Source: Terriglobales bacterium (GTDB lineage Bacteria; Acidobacteriota; Terriglobia; Terriglobales; Acidobacteriaceae). Taken from it: a stretch of DNA of 64,000 nt. Shown piece after piece: positions 32,614 through 41,535 of this stretch (its first letter is position 1; every line of letters begins with the position of its first letter). The stretch covers positions 176,501 through 240,500 of the forward strand of contig DATMAB010000026.1 in assembly GCA_035573675.1 (NCBI GenBank), written 5' to 3'. Both the position numbers and the translations under genes were made by a program. Under the pieces are notes generated by a model. It did no database searches, was not told where the DNA came from, and saw only the letters and a program-made list of their open reading frames with translations.

Positions 32614-34554
32614 CTAGTCCACATCTACAAGGAACTCGGCGGAGAGGAGGTCGGCAATCTCAGCGGCGGAGCGCCGCCCGTCCATGAAGTTGAGCGTCTC
32701 CCACAACAGCATGTCGAAGTCGGGCGCGCCGGCGGCGTTGGCGCGCTCCGCCGCGAAGCGGGCTTCTTGCTGGTCCCACCATGCACGGTCGTCGGGAGCG
32801 AGGTCGTCGAAGACGTCGCCGGCCAGAGGAAGGCGAACGAGCTTGCGAAGGCCGGACATCGAAGCTGACGTCAATGGCTCTGGCGAGGGCGCCACGCGCT
32901 CCTTGCCAAGAGCCGCGGTTCCGGCGCTGAGTTCTGCCGCGAGACCGTCGGCCACAGCCTGATTCAGCCGCAGGCGGCGCTCGACGGCCGGCGAATCGGC
33001 GCGCGCGAGATCAATCGCAATGCAGCGCAGGCGCTCGCGGAGCTGGTCGGCCTTCATCATCATCAGCAGGCGGTCCCAGGCGGCGTCGCTCGCGGAGGCC
33101 AGCCAGTAGGCCGCAGTGCCGGCCAGCACACCGGTGCGCAGGAACTCGCCGGCGTCGGTCTTGTCGATCATGTCTTCGCTGGTATGGTGTGTCCAGTCGC
33201 CCTCATGCACGAACATGGCCGAGGGAATGCCGAGGCTGAGAAAGTTCTCATGATCGCTGCCCAGGCTGATCGGATCCTGGCTCGCAGGCCATTGGTGGCG
33301 TGTTCCGGTGGGAGCACGAAGGTTGGCTTCGCGCGTCTGCTGGAGCACATCCGCGAGCAGAGCATCGAGGAATGAAGGCACGGAATCCGGGCTGCGGGTA
33401 ATGGAAAGGCGCGAGTTGGTCTTGACGGTGTCCTCGCCCACCATGTCCAGGTTGAGGTTGGCGAGGATGCAGGGTTCGGGCGGACCCTTGGTGTCGGGCG
33501 GACGCACGGACTGCCACGTGCGGCACTTGCGTGCTTCCGGGTGGTTATCCAGATAAGCATGCGTGCCGAAATGTTCGGGGATCCACATGAAATGAAGCGT
33601 CAGCTTGGGCCGCGGCAGCTTGCCGGCAGCGATGAGTGCGTGCAACGTGCGGGCCATTTCCAGGATCGCGCCGGAGCCAGAGGCGTTGTCGTTGGCGCTC
33701 CACTTGGGATGGTCGAGATGTGCCGTGATCATGATTTCGCGTTCCGGTTCCTCGGCACCGCGGATCCAGGCGTGCACGAGGGTCAGGTTTCCAGCCCCAA
33801 GCGTGGCGTCAATTTGCCCGCGGACGCGCACCGGCCCTGCGGCCATCAGCTTCTTCAGTTCGTGATACTGGTTGGCTGAGACCTGGAAGCCGCCCCGCGT
33901 CTTCTCCAGTTCCTCGGCGCGCGGCCAGATGCCGTTGTAGCGGACCATGTCCGGATGGTCGGGGCGATCCAGCGGATCGGGGTAGATCACCACGCCTGCC
34001 GCGCCGTGTTTCAGCACCGCCTGTCGGACGACGTCCGCGGCGTAGCCGTACGCCAGGGCGACTTTGCCGCGCACATCCGTGCCTTGGTAGTGCTTGGCTT
34101 CCGTACCTTTGCCGACGTCCACAAGTTCGCCTTCCCATTCGCCACCCTTGGAGTAGGTGGAAACGCACATGGGCACGTCGCCGTAACGGCAGAGGCGGTA
34201 AGCCTGGAAGCCGGACTTGGCGGCGGCGGTCACCCAGAGTTCGCCGCCGCGCATGTCCCAGGCCATGGGCGAGGTCATGGTGGCGTACTTGGTCCTGCCG
34301 TCGGAGGGGAATTGCTCCAGCCGCGCCTCGATGCCGTAGGACTTCAGACGGGTGAGCACCACGTTCTCCGCCACTTCGGCCATCATGGGCGAGCCCTGGA
34401 TGCGGTGGTACTGGATGATGTTGCGCGTGTTTTCCTGTGCGCCTTCGCCGGAGTACTCGCCAGCGATCGCGTTGAAGACCTCTGGTTTCACAAGATGTTG
34501 CGCGGCAGCAAGCGGTGCGAGCGTGAGCAGTGCAGCGAGGCAGGTCAGTCTCAT
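32614..34554 (-). CDS. Secreted M28-family zinc aminopeptidase with PA-like insert
   Basis: The 646-residue precursor has a signal peptide (CLAALLTLAPLAAAQ). After an N-terminal region there is a PA-like domain (GTDVRGKVALAYGYAADVV, GAAGVVIYPDP). The M28 catalytic part has the zinc ligands in MITAHLDHPKWSANDNASGS, then a carboxylate region (MWIPEHFGTHAY), NLDMVGED, and a His in LGSDHENFLSLG. It probably trims N-terminal residues from peptides in the periplasm or outside. The C-terminus carries about 150 extra residues ending in a helical region. It is divergent from murJ. Confidence 0.87.
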   Translation of the reverse strand: MRLTCLAALLTLAPLAAAQHLVKPEVFNAIAGEYSGEGAQENTRNIIQYHRIQGSPMMAEVAENVVLTRLKSYGIEARLEQFPSDGRTKYATMTSPMAWDMRGGELWVTAAAKSGFQAYRLCRYGDVPMCVSTYSKGGEWEGELVDVGKGTEAKHYQGTDVRGKVALAYGYAADVVRQAVLKHGAAGVVIYPDPLDRPDHPDMVRYNGIWPRAEELEKTRGGFQVSANQYHELKKLMAAGPVRVRGQIDATLGAGNLTLVHAWIRGAEEPEREIMITAHLDHPKWSANDNASGSGAILEMARTLHALIAAGKLPRPKLTLHFMWIPEHFGTHAYLDNHPEARKCRTWQSVRPPDTKGPPEPCILANLNLDMVGEDTVKTNSRLSITRSPDSVPSFLDALLADVLQQTREANLRAPTGTRHQWPASQDPISLGSDHENFLSLGIPSAMFVHEGDWTHHTSEDMIDKTDAGEFLRTGVLAGTAAYWLASASDAAWDRLLMMMKADQLRERLRCIAIDLARADSPAVERRLRLNQAVADGLAAELSAGTAALGKERVAPSPEPLTSASMSGLRKLVRLPLAGDVFDDLAPDDRAWWDQQEARFAAERANAAGAPDFDMLLWETLNFMDGRRSAAEIADLLSAEFLVDVD

Positions 34555-34632
34555 GGGCGCAACAGGTTACCGGAAGGGCGCTGCCCGTGGCTAATCCTTG
34601 TTCCACCTGCGTCGCAGGCGGCACGGAAACGG

Positions 34633-34638
34633 TAGAAT
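34633..34638 (+). promoter_or_regulatory. -10 box 9 bases before murJ
   Basis: TAGAAT is followed by 9 bases and the murJ ATG (34648) without a ribosome-binding site, indicating a leaderless murJ-rnr transcript. Confidence 0.55.
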
Positions 34639-34647
34639 CGCGCACAG

Positions 34648-36252
34648 ATGAAAGGGGCCTCGACCGCCGACGCACCGCCGCCCCCGCCACGGCCCGGCAA
34701 CTGGGCTGCGCGCCTGACCGATCCCCTGCACGCCCACACCGCTTTTTCCGCCACGCTTCTGCTGGCGAGCGCAGTTATGGTGTCGCGCGTGATCGGCTAC
34801 CTGCGCGAGGCCTACATCGCCTACGCCTTCGGCGCCGGGCCGGAGACCGACGCCTACGTCGCCGCTTTCACGCTGCCGGATTGGCTGAACTATCTGGCTG
34901 CGGGAGGCGCGGCCTCCATCACGTTCATCACCATCTACAGCCGCCATTCCGCGGAAGGCCGGGAGGACGAGGCGCAGAAGGCGTTCTCCATCATTCTCAC
35001 GGTGATGACCGCGGTGCTGACGGTGGGTGTGGTGCTGGGCGCGGTGTTCGCGCGGCCCATCGAACGCGCCATCTTCCCCAAGTTCACCGAGGAGCAACTG
35101 GACCTGTGCGTCTCGCTTACTCGCATCCTGCTGCCGGCGCAGATTTTTTTCTACGCGGGGGCGATCGTCTCGGCGGTGCTGATGTCGCGCCGCTACTTCC
35201 TGTTTCCGGCGCTGGGCCCGCTGCTCTACAACGTAGGAATTATTGCGGGCGGAGTGCTGCTGGGCTCGCGGCTGGGTGTGGCTTCGCTCGCCGTGGGTGC
35301 GCTGGCCGGGTGCATCGCCGGGCCGTTCCTGGTGAACGCGCTGGGAGCGGCGCGCGCCGGCGTTCGCTACCGCGTGTTGTTCGCCGTGCGCGATCCCGTG
35401 TTCCTGGAGTGGCTGCGCAAGTCCATCCCGCTGATGTTGGGAGTGACATTGGTCGCGGCGGACGAATGGATCCTGCGCTTCTTCGCCTCCGGAAGCGTGG
35501 GCGACATCACCCGGCTGAACTACGCCAAGCGGCTGTTCGCAGTGCCCATCGCGGTGCTGGGCCAGGCCACGGCGCAGGCCACGTTGCCGTTCTTTGCCGG
35601 CCTTTACGGCGAGAAACGGTTCGGCGATTTCGCCGCCGCGGTGAATAAAGCTGTGGGACGGGTGACCGCGGTAGCTCTGCTGGCCACGGCCTGGATGGCA
35701 GTGGCGGCGCTGCCGGCCGTGGACCTGGTGTACCGGCGCGGGCGGTTCCATTTCTCCGACTCCACGGAGACCGCCGCCTACTTTTTCTGGTTCTCACTGT
35801 CGCTGGCGCTGTGGGCGGCGCAGGGACTGTACGCGCGCGCGTTCTATGCCGCTGGCGACACCATGACGCCCATGGTGGCGGGCACCGTAGTCACTATGCT
35901 CTCGCTGCCGGTCTATGCGTGGCTGTTCGATGCCCGGGATGTTATCGGGTTGGCGATGGCGTCCGATATCGGGATACTGGCGCACACCGTCGTGCTGGCC
36001 GTATGGCTCAGTCGACAGGGACGCGTGCCGCTGGCGGGACTGCCCTGGGGCGAACTGGTGAAGGCCGCGGTCACCGCGCTGGTGGCATGGGCGGCGGCCT
36101 CGGGCGTCTCCCGCATGGTGGCCATCGATGGCAGCCATCGCGCAGACCTCACGGCGCTGGCGCTGATCTCTGTGACCTGGGCGGGCGCGGTGGCCGCCGG
36201 ACTGTGGCTGACGCGCTCGCAGATCCTCGGCTGGCTGCGGCGACGGCCATGA
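34648..36252 (+). CDS. murJ: Lipid II flippase MurJ
   Basis: This 534-residue inner-membrane protein has about 13-14 hydrophobic segments and translocates the peptidoglycan precursor lipid II. The family pattern is clear near the N-terminus (VSRVIGYLREAYIAYAFGAG, then TDAYVAAFTLPDWL). Later come LYNVGIIAGGVLLG, the IPLMLGVTLVAADEW helix and FYAAGDTMTPMVAGT. The N-terminal 25 residues are Pro-rich and cytoplasmic. Its stop overlaps the rnr start (ATGA), so the two are translationally coupled. Confidence 0.94.
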   Translation: MKGASTADAPPPPPRPGNWAARLTDPLHAHTAFSATLLLASAVMVSRVIGYLREAYIAYAFGAGPETDAYVAAFTLPDWLNYLAAGGAASITFITIYSRHSAEGREDEAQKAFSIILTVMTAVLTVGVVLGAVFARPIERAIFPKFTEEQLDLCVSLTRILLPAQIFFYAGAIVSAVLMSRRYFLFPALGPLLYNVGIIAGGVLLGSRLGVASLAVGALAGCIAGPFLVNALGAARAGVRYRVLFAVRDPVFLEWLRKSIPLMLGVTLVAADEWILRFFASGSVGDITRLNYAKRLFAVPIAVLGQATAQATLPFFAGLYGEKRFGDFAAAVNKAVGRVTAVALLATAWMAVAALPAVDLVYRRGRFHFSDSTETAAYFFWFSLSLALWAAQGLYARAFYAAGDTMTPMVAGTVVTMLSLPVYAWLFDARDVIGLAMASDIGILAHTVVLAVWLSRQGRVPLAGLPWGELVKAAVTALVAWAAASGVSRMVAIDGSHRADLTALALISVTWAGAVAAGLWLTRSQILGWLRRRP

Positions 36253-38597
36253 TTTCCGACGCCGCACTGCTGCGCCACATCGAGCGGCAACCCAAGCGCA
36301 CCGCTACTCTCAAGCAACTGCTGCGCGAACTGGGCGTCCGCGGAGAAGAACGGCGCGAGTTCCGCGCGTTGCTGGACAAGCTGGTCCGGCGCGGCGAGCT
36401 CACCCAGGTCGGGAGCGAACGCTACGCGCTGCCGGCCGCGGCGAAGAACGTTGTTCTGGGACGGCTCACCATGCACCGCGACGGCTACGGCTTTGTCATC
36501 CCGGAAGAGGAGAAGCTGCGCGAGTCCATCGAGGGCGACATCTACATTCCCCCGTTTGCCATTGGTTCGGCCATGCACGGAGACCGCGTGCGCGTGAAGC
36601 TTGCCGAACGCAGAACGCCGGGACGCGCCGAAGGACGGATCCTGGGCGTGGTGGGGCGCGCACATCCCACCGTAGTGGGAACGTTCCATTACGGCTCGCG
36701 CTACAACTACGTGACGCCTATCGACGAAAAGATCACGCAGGAGATCGTGATTCCAGCCGGCCTGGAACGTCCGAAAAAGCAGTTCACCGCCGAGGGCGCC
36801 GAGACCGCCGAGAAAGGTCAAAAAAAGCCAAGGTCGGCAACGCCGCACCGTGTGCTCGGGACGGAAGCGCGTCAGCGCACGGAGTTCGAAGACCTTGAGG
36901 GCGTGGTGGTGGACGTGGAGATCACGGACTGGCCCGCGGCGACGCAACACGCGCGCGGGCGGGTGGTCGAGGTGCTGGGCTATGAAGACGACTTCGGCGT
37001 GGACGTAGAGATCATCATCCGCAAGTACCACCTGCCGCATCGTTTCCCGGCCGGGGTGATGGAGGAAGCGCAGTCGTTCGAGGACGTGCACCCGGCAAGC
37101 GAGCTGCGCCGGCGCCGCGACTACCGCGACCTGCCCATCGTGACCATCGACGGAGAGACGGCGCGCGACTTCGATGACGCGGTGTTCGTCCGGCGGCTGG
37201 CCAACGGCCGCTTCGAGCTGCAGGTGCACATCGCCGACGTAGCGCACTACGTGCGTGCCGGGTCGGAGCTGGACGCGGAGGCGCGCCTGCGCGGCACGTC
37301 CGTGTATTTCCCCGATCGCGCCGTGCCCATGTTGCCGGTGGAGCTTTCCACCGACCTATGCAGCCTGCGCCCGCGCGTGGAGCGCCTGGTGCTGAGCTGC
37401 GTGATGGAGATCGACCGCGCCGGCGACGTCGCCGGCTACGACTTGCATGAAGGCGTCATCCGCTCCACCGAGCGCATGACCTACACGGATGTCAACCTGC
37501 TGCTGGAGGGCGACGTGGGCCTGCGCCGCCGGTACGCTCCGCTGGTGGAGACCTTCGAGACCATGCGCGAGCTGGCGATGATCCTGAACCGCAAGCGGGT
37601 GCGCCGCGGCGCCATCGACTTCGACCTGCCCGAGCCGGTGATCGAGTTCGACGAGTTCGGGCTGATGCGCGCCATCCTGAAGTCGGAGCGCAACATCGCC
37701 CATCGCATCATCGAGGAATTCATGCTGGCCGCGAACGAATGCGTGGCCGGATACCTGGAAACGCACGGCGTGCCCTCGCTCTACCGCATCCACGAGAAGC
37801 CGGACGCGAAAAAAGTCTACGAGTTCGAGACTATCGCCGCCACCTTTGGGCATTCGCTCGGTGTCGGCCCCCTGCCCATTCAGCGCGTGGAGATGCGCGG
37901 GGAACGGCGGGCGCGGCATGGCACCGGGCAGAGACCGCGCGCCATCGAACTTCCACGCGAGGTACACGTGACGCCGCGGATGTACCAGAAGCTGACGGAG
38001 CGCATCGCCGGCAAGCCCGAGGAGCGCATCCTGTCGTACCTTATGCTGCGCTCGCTGAAGCAGGCGCGCTACTCCGAAGAGAACCTCGGACACTTCGCGC
38101 TGGCCTCGACGACCTACACGCACTTCACCTCGCCCATCCGGCGCTATCCGGACTTGATCGTCCACCGCATCCTGAAGGAAGTGCTCCAACGGGACGGCAG
38201 GACGCGCCACGAGCGTCCGCCGATCTCCGAAGAGGTGCTGCGGGAGATTGCGGAGGAATCCAGCCAATCCGAGCGCCGCGCCGACGACGCCGAGCGCGAG
38301 CTGATGGAGTGGAAGAAGATCAAGTTCATGCAGGAGCGCATCGGGGAGGAGTTCGAGGCGCTGGTCGTCAGCGTCACGCGCTGGGGTCTCTTCGTCGAGT
38401 TGATGGACCTGTTCGTCGAAGGCCTGGTGCCCATCGCTACTCTCACCGGCGACCGCTATACCTTCCGCGAAAACACGCGCCAGATCATCGGCGAACGCAC
38501 CCGGAAGAAATACTCGCTGGGCGACCGCGTGCGCGTGCTGCTGGACCGCGTGGACCGCTTCCAGCGCAAGCTGCAGTTCGCAGTCATCGAAGGCTAG
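36249..38597 (+). CDS. rnr: Ribonuclease R (RNB family) with an in-frame repeat insert
   Basis: This 782-residue cytosolic 3'-5' exoribonuclease degrades structured RNA. Domains in order are an N-terminal winged helix (TLKQLLRELGVRGEERREFR) and cold-shock domains (MHRDGYGFVIPEEE). The RNB catalytic domain (about 290-640) has the acidic site GETARDFDDAVFV and later YTHFTSPIRRYPDLIVHRIL. A C-terminal S1 domain follows (VSVTRWGLFVELMDLFVEG). About residues 178-205 an insert begins FTAEGAETAEKGQKK. It is encoded by a 9-base-period repeat (CACCGCCGAGGGCGCCGAG) of a kind widely dispersed in bacteria, and interrupts the second cold-shock domain region. The frame stays open, so the protein is probably functional. 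Confidence 0.94.
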   Translation: MISDAALLRHIERQPKRTATLKQLLRELGVRGEERREFRALLDKLVRRGELTQVGSERYALPAAAKNVVLGRLTMHRDGYGFVIPEEEKLRESIEGDIYIPPFAIGSAMHGDRVRVKLAERRTPGRAEGRILGVVGRAHPTVVGTFHYGSRYNYVTPIDEKITQEIVIPAGLERPKKQFTAEGAETAEKGQKKPRSATPHRVLGTEARQRTEFEDLEGVVVDVEITDWPAATQHARGRVVEVLGYEDDFGVDVEIIIRKYHLPHRFPAGVMEEAQSFEDVHPASELRRRRDYRDLPIVTIDGETARDFDDAVFVRRLANGRFELQVHIADVAHYVRAGSELDAEARLRGTSVYFPDRAVPMLPVELSTDLCSLRPRVERLVLSCVMEIDRAGDVAGYDLHEGVIRSTERMTYTDVNLLLEGDVGLRRRYAPLVETFETMRELAMILNRKRVRRGAIDFDLPEPVIEFDEFGLMRAILKSERNIAHRIIEEFMLAANECVAGYLETHGVPSLYRIHEKPDAKKVYEFETIAATFGHSLGVGPLPIQRVEMRGERRARHGTGQRPRAIELPREVHVTPRMYQKLTERIAGKPEERILSYLMLRSLKQARYSEENLGHFALASTTYTHFTSPIRRYPDLIVHRILKEVLQRDGRTRHERPPISEEVLREIAEESSQSERRADDAERELMEWKKIKFMQERIGEEFEALVVSVTRWGLFVELMDLFVEGLVPIATLTGDRYTFRENTRQIIGERTRKKYSLGDRVRVLLDRVDRFQRKLQFAVIEG
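36782..36830 (+). repeat. In-frame GCCGAG repeat inside rnr
   Basis: ACCGCCGAG-GGCGCCGAG-ACCGCCGAG is a 9-base tandem followed by A-rich sequence. It encodes an Ala/Glu-rich low-complexity insert. Confidence 0.65.
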
Positions 38598-38734
38598 CCC
38601 CCGAGACACAGAGATTCTCGTTTTCATCTCGAATCCGCGCGGCGGACGAGGGATCCCCGATCCCCTCACTGAGTTGCCGGATATAGGGGTCCCTCGCTAC
38701 GTTCGGGACAAGAACATTAGGCCCGCATTTCCAG

Positions 38735-38740
38735 TAGAAT
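38735..38740 (+). promoter_or_regulatory. -10 box 8 bases before the SufT-like gene
   Basis: TAGAAT is followed by 8 bases and the ATG at 38749. No ribosome-binding site is present. Confidence 0.55.
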
Positions 38741-38748
38741 CACAGGAT

Positions 38749-39084
38749 ATGCCGACTCAAGACGACATCCTGGACCGGCTCCGGTTGTGCTACGACCCGG
38801 AGATCCCGCTGAATATCGTGGACCTGGGCTTGATTTACAGCGTGGAGGTGAGCGATGCGGGCGAGGTCGAGGTGCAGATGACGCTGACGGCGCAGGGCTG
38901 CCCGTCGCACACCGAGATCAGCCGCGATGTCCGCCAGACGCTGCTTTCCACCCCCGGCGTCACCAACGCCAAGGTCAACGTAGTGTGGGACCCGCCCTGG
39001 ACACCGCATCGCATCAGCCCCGAAGGCCGCCGCAAGCTGGGCATCGACGACGAGCAGCTCGAAGCCATCAGTACGGGGATGTGA
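38749..39084 (+). CDS. MIP18/DUF59-family iron-sulphur assembly protein (SufT-like)
   Basis: This 111-residue cytosolic protein matches the DUF59 pattern: [20 protein letters not shown] near residue 13, then [16 protein letters not shown] with the conserved Cys, and [21 protein letters not shown]. Family members (SufT, PaaD, eukaryotic MIP18) help mature Fe-S proteins. The isc operon of this window lies about 6 kb away, but it is not adjacent. ATG 38749 is set by family length and the TAGAAT box 8 bases upstream. Confidence 0.9.
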   Translation: MPTQDDILDRLRLCYDPEIPLNIVDLGLIYSVEVSDAGEVEVQMTLTAQGCPSHTEISRDVRQTLLSTPGVTNAKVNVVWDPPWTPHRISPEGRRKLGIDDEQLEAISTGM

Positions 39085-39087
39085 TGT

Positions 39088-39110
39088 TTCGCCGCGGATG
39101 AACGCGGATC
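39088..39110 (+). repeat. CGCGGAT repeat, left copy
   Basis: CGCCGCGGATGAACGCGGAT lies just after the SufT-like gene. An inverted, longer copy is at 39350-39380, so the pair flanks tRNA-Pro. Confidence 0.6.
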
Positions 39111-39133
39111 TGAGAGCCGCGAACCCCAAAAAC

Positions 39134-39210
39134 TGGTCGGGACGGGCAGATTTGAACTGCCGACCCCTCGCACCCCAAGCGAGTGCGCTACCAGGCTGCG
39201 CCACGTCCCG
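39134..39210 (-). tRNA. tRNA-Pro(GGG)
   Basis: On the minus strand the acceptor arms CGGGACG (39210-39204) and CGTCCCG (39144-39138) pair, followed by A and an encoded CCA (39136-39134). The anticodon stem CTCGC/GCGAG encloses the loop TTGGGGT, so the anticodon is GGG, reading CCC and CCU. The T-arm GGCAG-TTCAAAT-CTGCC is standard. Confidence 0.95.
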
Positions 39211-39349
39211 ACGCGGAGAACACCGCAGGGAATGCGGTGTGGGGTTTGACTTTTCTATTCTACAACACCCCCCGAAGCGCGACCTCGAAGGGCTCCTCCT
39301 ACTCGACGCTTGACGTGTTCAGTCTTCCCGGTGGGGTGTTTCTTGTTCC

Positions 39350-39380
39350 AATCCGCGTCCATCCGCGCTAATCCGCGGCG
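39350..39380 (-). repeat. CGCGGAT repeat, right copy (inverted)
   Basis: On the minus strand CGCCGCGGATTAGCGCGGAT is followed by GGACGCGGATT. The element is made of three CGCGGAT words and is inverted relative to the copy at 39088. Confidence 0.6.
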
Positions 39381-39453
39381 AAGTCTCTCTAGGTTCCCGG
39401 AACCTCATCTGCCACTTGGGTAGGGCGACGACCTGCGTCAACATGAAGCCGAG

Positions 39454-40110
39454 ATGTCCGTGCAGCGCCGATTGCCGCGCCACGTTCTGTGGGACACGCT
39501 GGCCTACGTCAATTTGAACCGCTCGAACGGCGGCATCATCCTCAACCTGAATGAGAACGGGATGGCGGTGCAGGCGGCGGCGCCGGTTTGCGTCCAGGCT
39601 CCTATCCACGTGAACTTCCAGTTGCCGGGAACGCGCACGTTCGTCGACGCGGCCGGCGAGGTGTGCTGGGCGAGTGCCAGCCAGGCCGGCATACAGTTCG
39701 TCGGGCTGGCGGAGCCGGAGCGCCGCAAGCTGAAGGAGGCGTTGTTCGACAGCCTGCTGACGCGTTGCGCAGCGGCGCACGGTGTGGCCGCCGACGCAAG
39801 ACCTCGCGTGGGACCGGCGAACGCAGCCGCCGATACGCGGCAGCCCGCTGTGACGCCGGAGGCGGAACCAATGAGTCAGGCAGAACCAGGCGCGCGGCCC
39901 ACCGCCCATGCTGCATCCCGCCAGCCCACGCTGAGCCGCCGGCGCGAGTCTTTTGTGCTGCTTGCCGGGACGGCGCTGTTCGCGGCCGCGTTCCTGCTCA
40001 CCGCCGAAGTTCCCGCCGAAGCCGGCATGACGCTGCTGGCGGGCATGGACATTCCCTGCGTCCTGCTGGCAGTGCTGCATCAGTTAGTGGACCTGCAGGA
40101 GCGCCAGTAG
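39454..40110 (+). CDS. PilZ-domain membrane protein
   Basis: This 218-residue protein has an N-terminal PilZ-like domain (about 1-105). It has the arginine region RRLPRHVLW and the NLNENGMAVQA motif that resembles (D/N)xSxxG, followed by VDAAGEVCWASASQAGIQFVG. PilZ domains bind cyclic di-GMP, although the motif here is slightly divergent. A Pro/Ala-rich linker follows. Two C-terminal hydrophobic segments (FVLLAGTALFAAAFLLTA and AGMDIPCVLLAVLHQLV) suggest anchoring in the inner membrane. It is consistent with the c-di-GMP phosphodiesterase-type HD-GYP gene elsewhere in the window, but no direct link is seen. Confidence 0.8.
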   Translation: MSVQRRLPRHVLWDTLAYVNLNRSNGGIILNLNENGMAVQAAAPVCVQAPIHVNFQLPGTRTFVDAAGEVCWASASQAGIQFVGLAEPERRKLKEALFDSLLTRCAAAHGVAADARPRVGPANAAADTRQPAVTPEAEPMSQAEPGARPTAHAASRQPTLSRRRESFVLLAGTALFAAAFLLTAEVPAEAGMTLLAGMDIPCVLLAVLHQLVDLQERQ

Positions 40111-40283
40111 CGAGGTCTCTCGCGCGCTCTGGATTTCGGCTGTGGGCTCCCACTCGCCCGCGGGAGCGGGCTCGCTCACGCCCGCAAAGCGCCTCAATTT
40201 TTCGTGCTTGACTCGTGGCAACGCTGTAGTAGGCTGCTGCCGGCTGTTAGCGCCCAGGATGTGCGGAGAGGGACGCCAGGTCC

Positions 40284-40778
40284 ATGTCCGCGGCCGAGAG
40301 TCCGTTGCTGCAGGTCGAGGGCAGCCCATCCGACGGGCGCACGTCCTTCCTGCCGTCTGCCGCCGATGTCTATCGCCTGATGTTCAGCCCCTTGGGGTTG
40401 GTCGTGGCTCCGGCGATGCTGGCCGTGGCAGCCGTGCTTCCGCCGAATGGCTTGGGCATTCCCTTGTGCCTGTTCCGCATCCTTTCCGGCCTGCCGTGCC
40501 CGGGATGCGGCATGACGCGGGCGCTTTCCTCGTTGCTGCACGGAGACGGGGCCGCAGCCTTCCTCTACCACCCCTTCGTTTTCGCGGTATTTCCGGCGCT
40601 GGCCCTCATCTCCGTGCACGGATTGTTGCCGGTCAGGATGCGGCAGCGTTTGCGGCGCACGTTCGAGGAGCATGAAGCGCGCCTGCGGCCCCTTTATGAG
40701 GGTCTGGTGTATGCCTTTTTGGCCTTCGGGCTCATTCGTATGGTGGTGGTCTGGCTCACAGGCTCTTCTGCAATCTAG
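40284..40778 (+). CDS. DUF2752 membrane protein
   Basis: This 164-residue protein has about three hydrophobic segments and the family motif CLFRILSGLPCPGCGMTRA, in which the Cys-Pro-Gly-Cys-Gly core is conserved. The function of DUF2752 is unknown; the cysteines could bind metal or haem or form a redox pair. A short 90-residue membrane protein follows after 17 bases, probably in the same transcript. The ATG at 40284 is the natural start for the N-terminal soluble tail. Confidence 0.83.
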   Translation: MSAAESPLLQVEGSPSDGRTSFLPSAADVYRLMFSPLGLVVAPAMLAVAAVLPPNGLGIPLCLFRILSGLPCPGCGMTRALSSLLHGDGAAAFLYHPFVFAVFPALALISVHGLLPVRMRQRLRRTFEEHEARLRPLYEGLVYAFLAFGLIRMVVVWLTGSSAI

Positions 40779-40795
40779 CTGTCGGGGAGGATGGA

Positions 40796-41068
40796 ATGGG
40801 TGCGCTGCTGGGCATCGTTGGTCTGCTGTGCAGTCTGGTCTCGCTGGCGTGCGCGATCCTTGTGCTAATTCACGCGTTCCAGAAGGGCGGAGTGGTGCAA
40901 GGGCTGCTGTGCCTGTGCATCCCGCTCTACATTCTGTATTACGCCATCGCCAAGTTCGAGCACGAGAGGAAGAAGCTGATCCTGACGGTCTGGTTCGGTG
41001 TGATCGGTTTGTACCTGGTCGTGATGGGGCTGACGTTCATGCTGGCGGCGTCGTCCTCAGGCGGCTAG
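40796..41068 (+). CDS. Small membrane protein of unknown function
   Basis: The 90-residue protein has three hydrophobic stretches: LLGIVGLLCSLVSLACAILVLI, LLCLCIPLYILYYAIA and ILTVWFGVIGLYLVVMGLTFM. It is an integral inner-membrane protein. GGGGAGGAT gives a good ribosome-binding site for ATG 40796. It is 17 bases downstream of the DUF2752 gene, and its TAG overlaps the stop of the convergent gene at 41065 (shared CTAG). Confidence 0.78.
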   Translation: MGALLGIVGLLCSLVSLACAILVLIHAFQKGGVVQGLLCLCIPLYILYYAIAKFEHERKKLILTVWFGVIGLYLVVMGLTFMLAASSSGG

Positions 41069-41535
41069 TCCGGGCGCACAAGTGAGAGCTTGACACGCAG
41101 GCCGTACTCTTCGCTGCCCGGGTCCACGTGCGGCGAGAAGCTGAGCCGCCTGCGGCCCGGGTTGGAGGCGTCGAAGAGTTCGCGCCCGGCGAGCTGGTTC
41201 ACCAGCTTGCGGACCAACGGCCGGGCCAGCACCGGATTGCGCGCCAGGAACTGGGGCAGCGAGTTACTGCGCGGGCGGGCAGAAGTCGGCGGAGCGGTTC
41301 GCGCGAACGCCGGAGGTGTCCACGCAGTGGAATAACTGAAGGTCGGCGTGTGCTGGCGGCTGATCATTGCCAGCCGAGGAGCAGTGAAGCGCGCCGAGGG
41401 AGCCGGAATCGCGGCAAACCGGGCCTCGACCACGAGCGGCCGCGTCAGGGAACAATCCGCCGCGGGTTGAACTTCCTGTCCCGTTAGGACGCCCGGGATC
41501 ACCAGGGCGGCCGGCAGCAGCCACCTGCACTTCAT
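41065..41535 (-). CDS. Secreted protein of unknown function
   Basis: This 156-residue precursor has a signal peptide (WLLPAALVIPGVLTG). The mature part is rich in Pro, Ala, Arg and Ser with no recognised domain. The C-terminal half (PHVDPGSEEYGLRVKLSLV) may form beta strands, as in small outer-membrane or periplasmic proteins. It converges with the small membrane-protein gene, sharing the bases CTAG. Codon use fits a real gene, but no family is recognised. Confidence 0.6.
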   Translation of the reverse strand: MKCRWLLPAALVIPGVLTGQEVQPAADCSLTRPLVVEARFAAIPAPSARFTAPRLAMISRQHTPTFSYSTAWTPPAFARTAPPTSARPRSNSLPQFLARNPVLARPLVRKLVNQLAGRELFDASNPGRRRLSFSPHVDPGSEEYGLRVKLSLVRPD

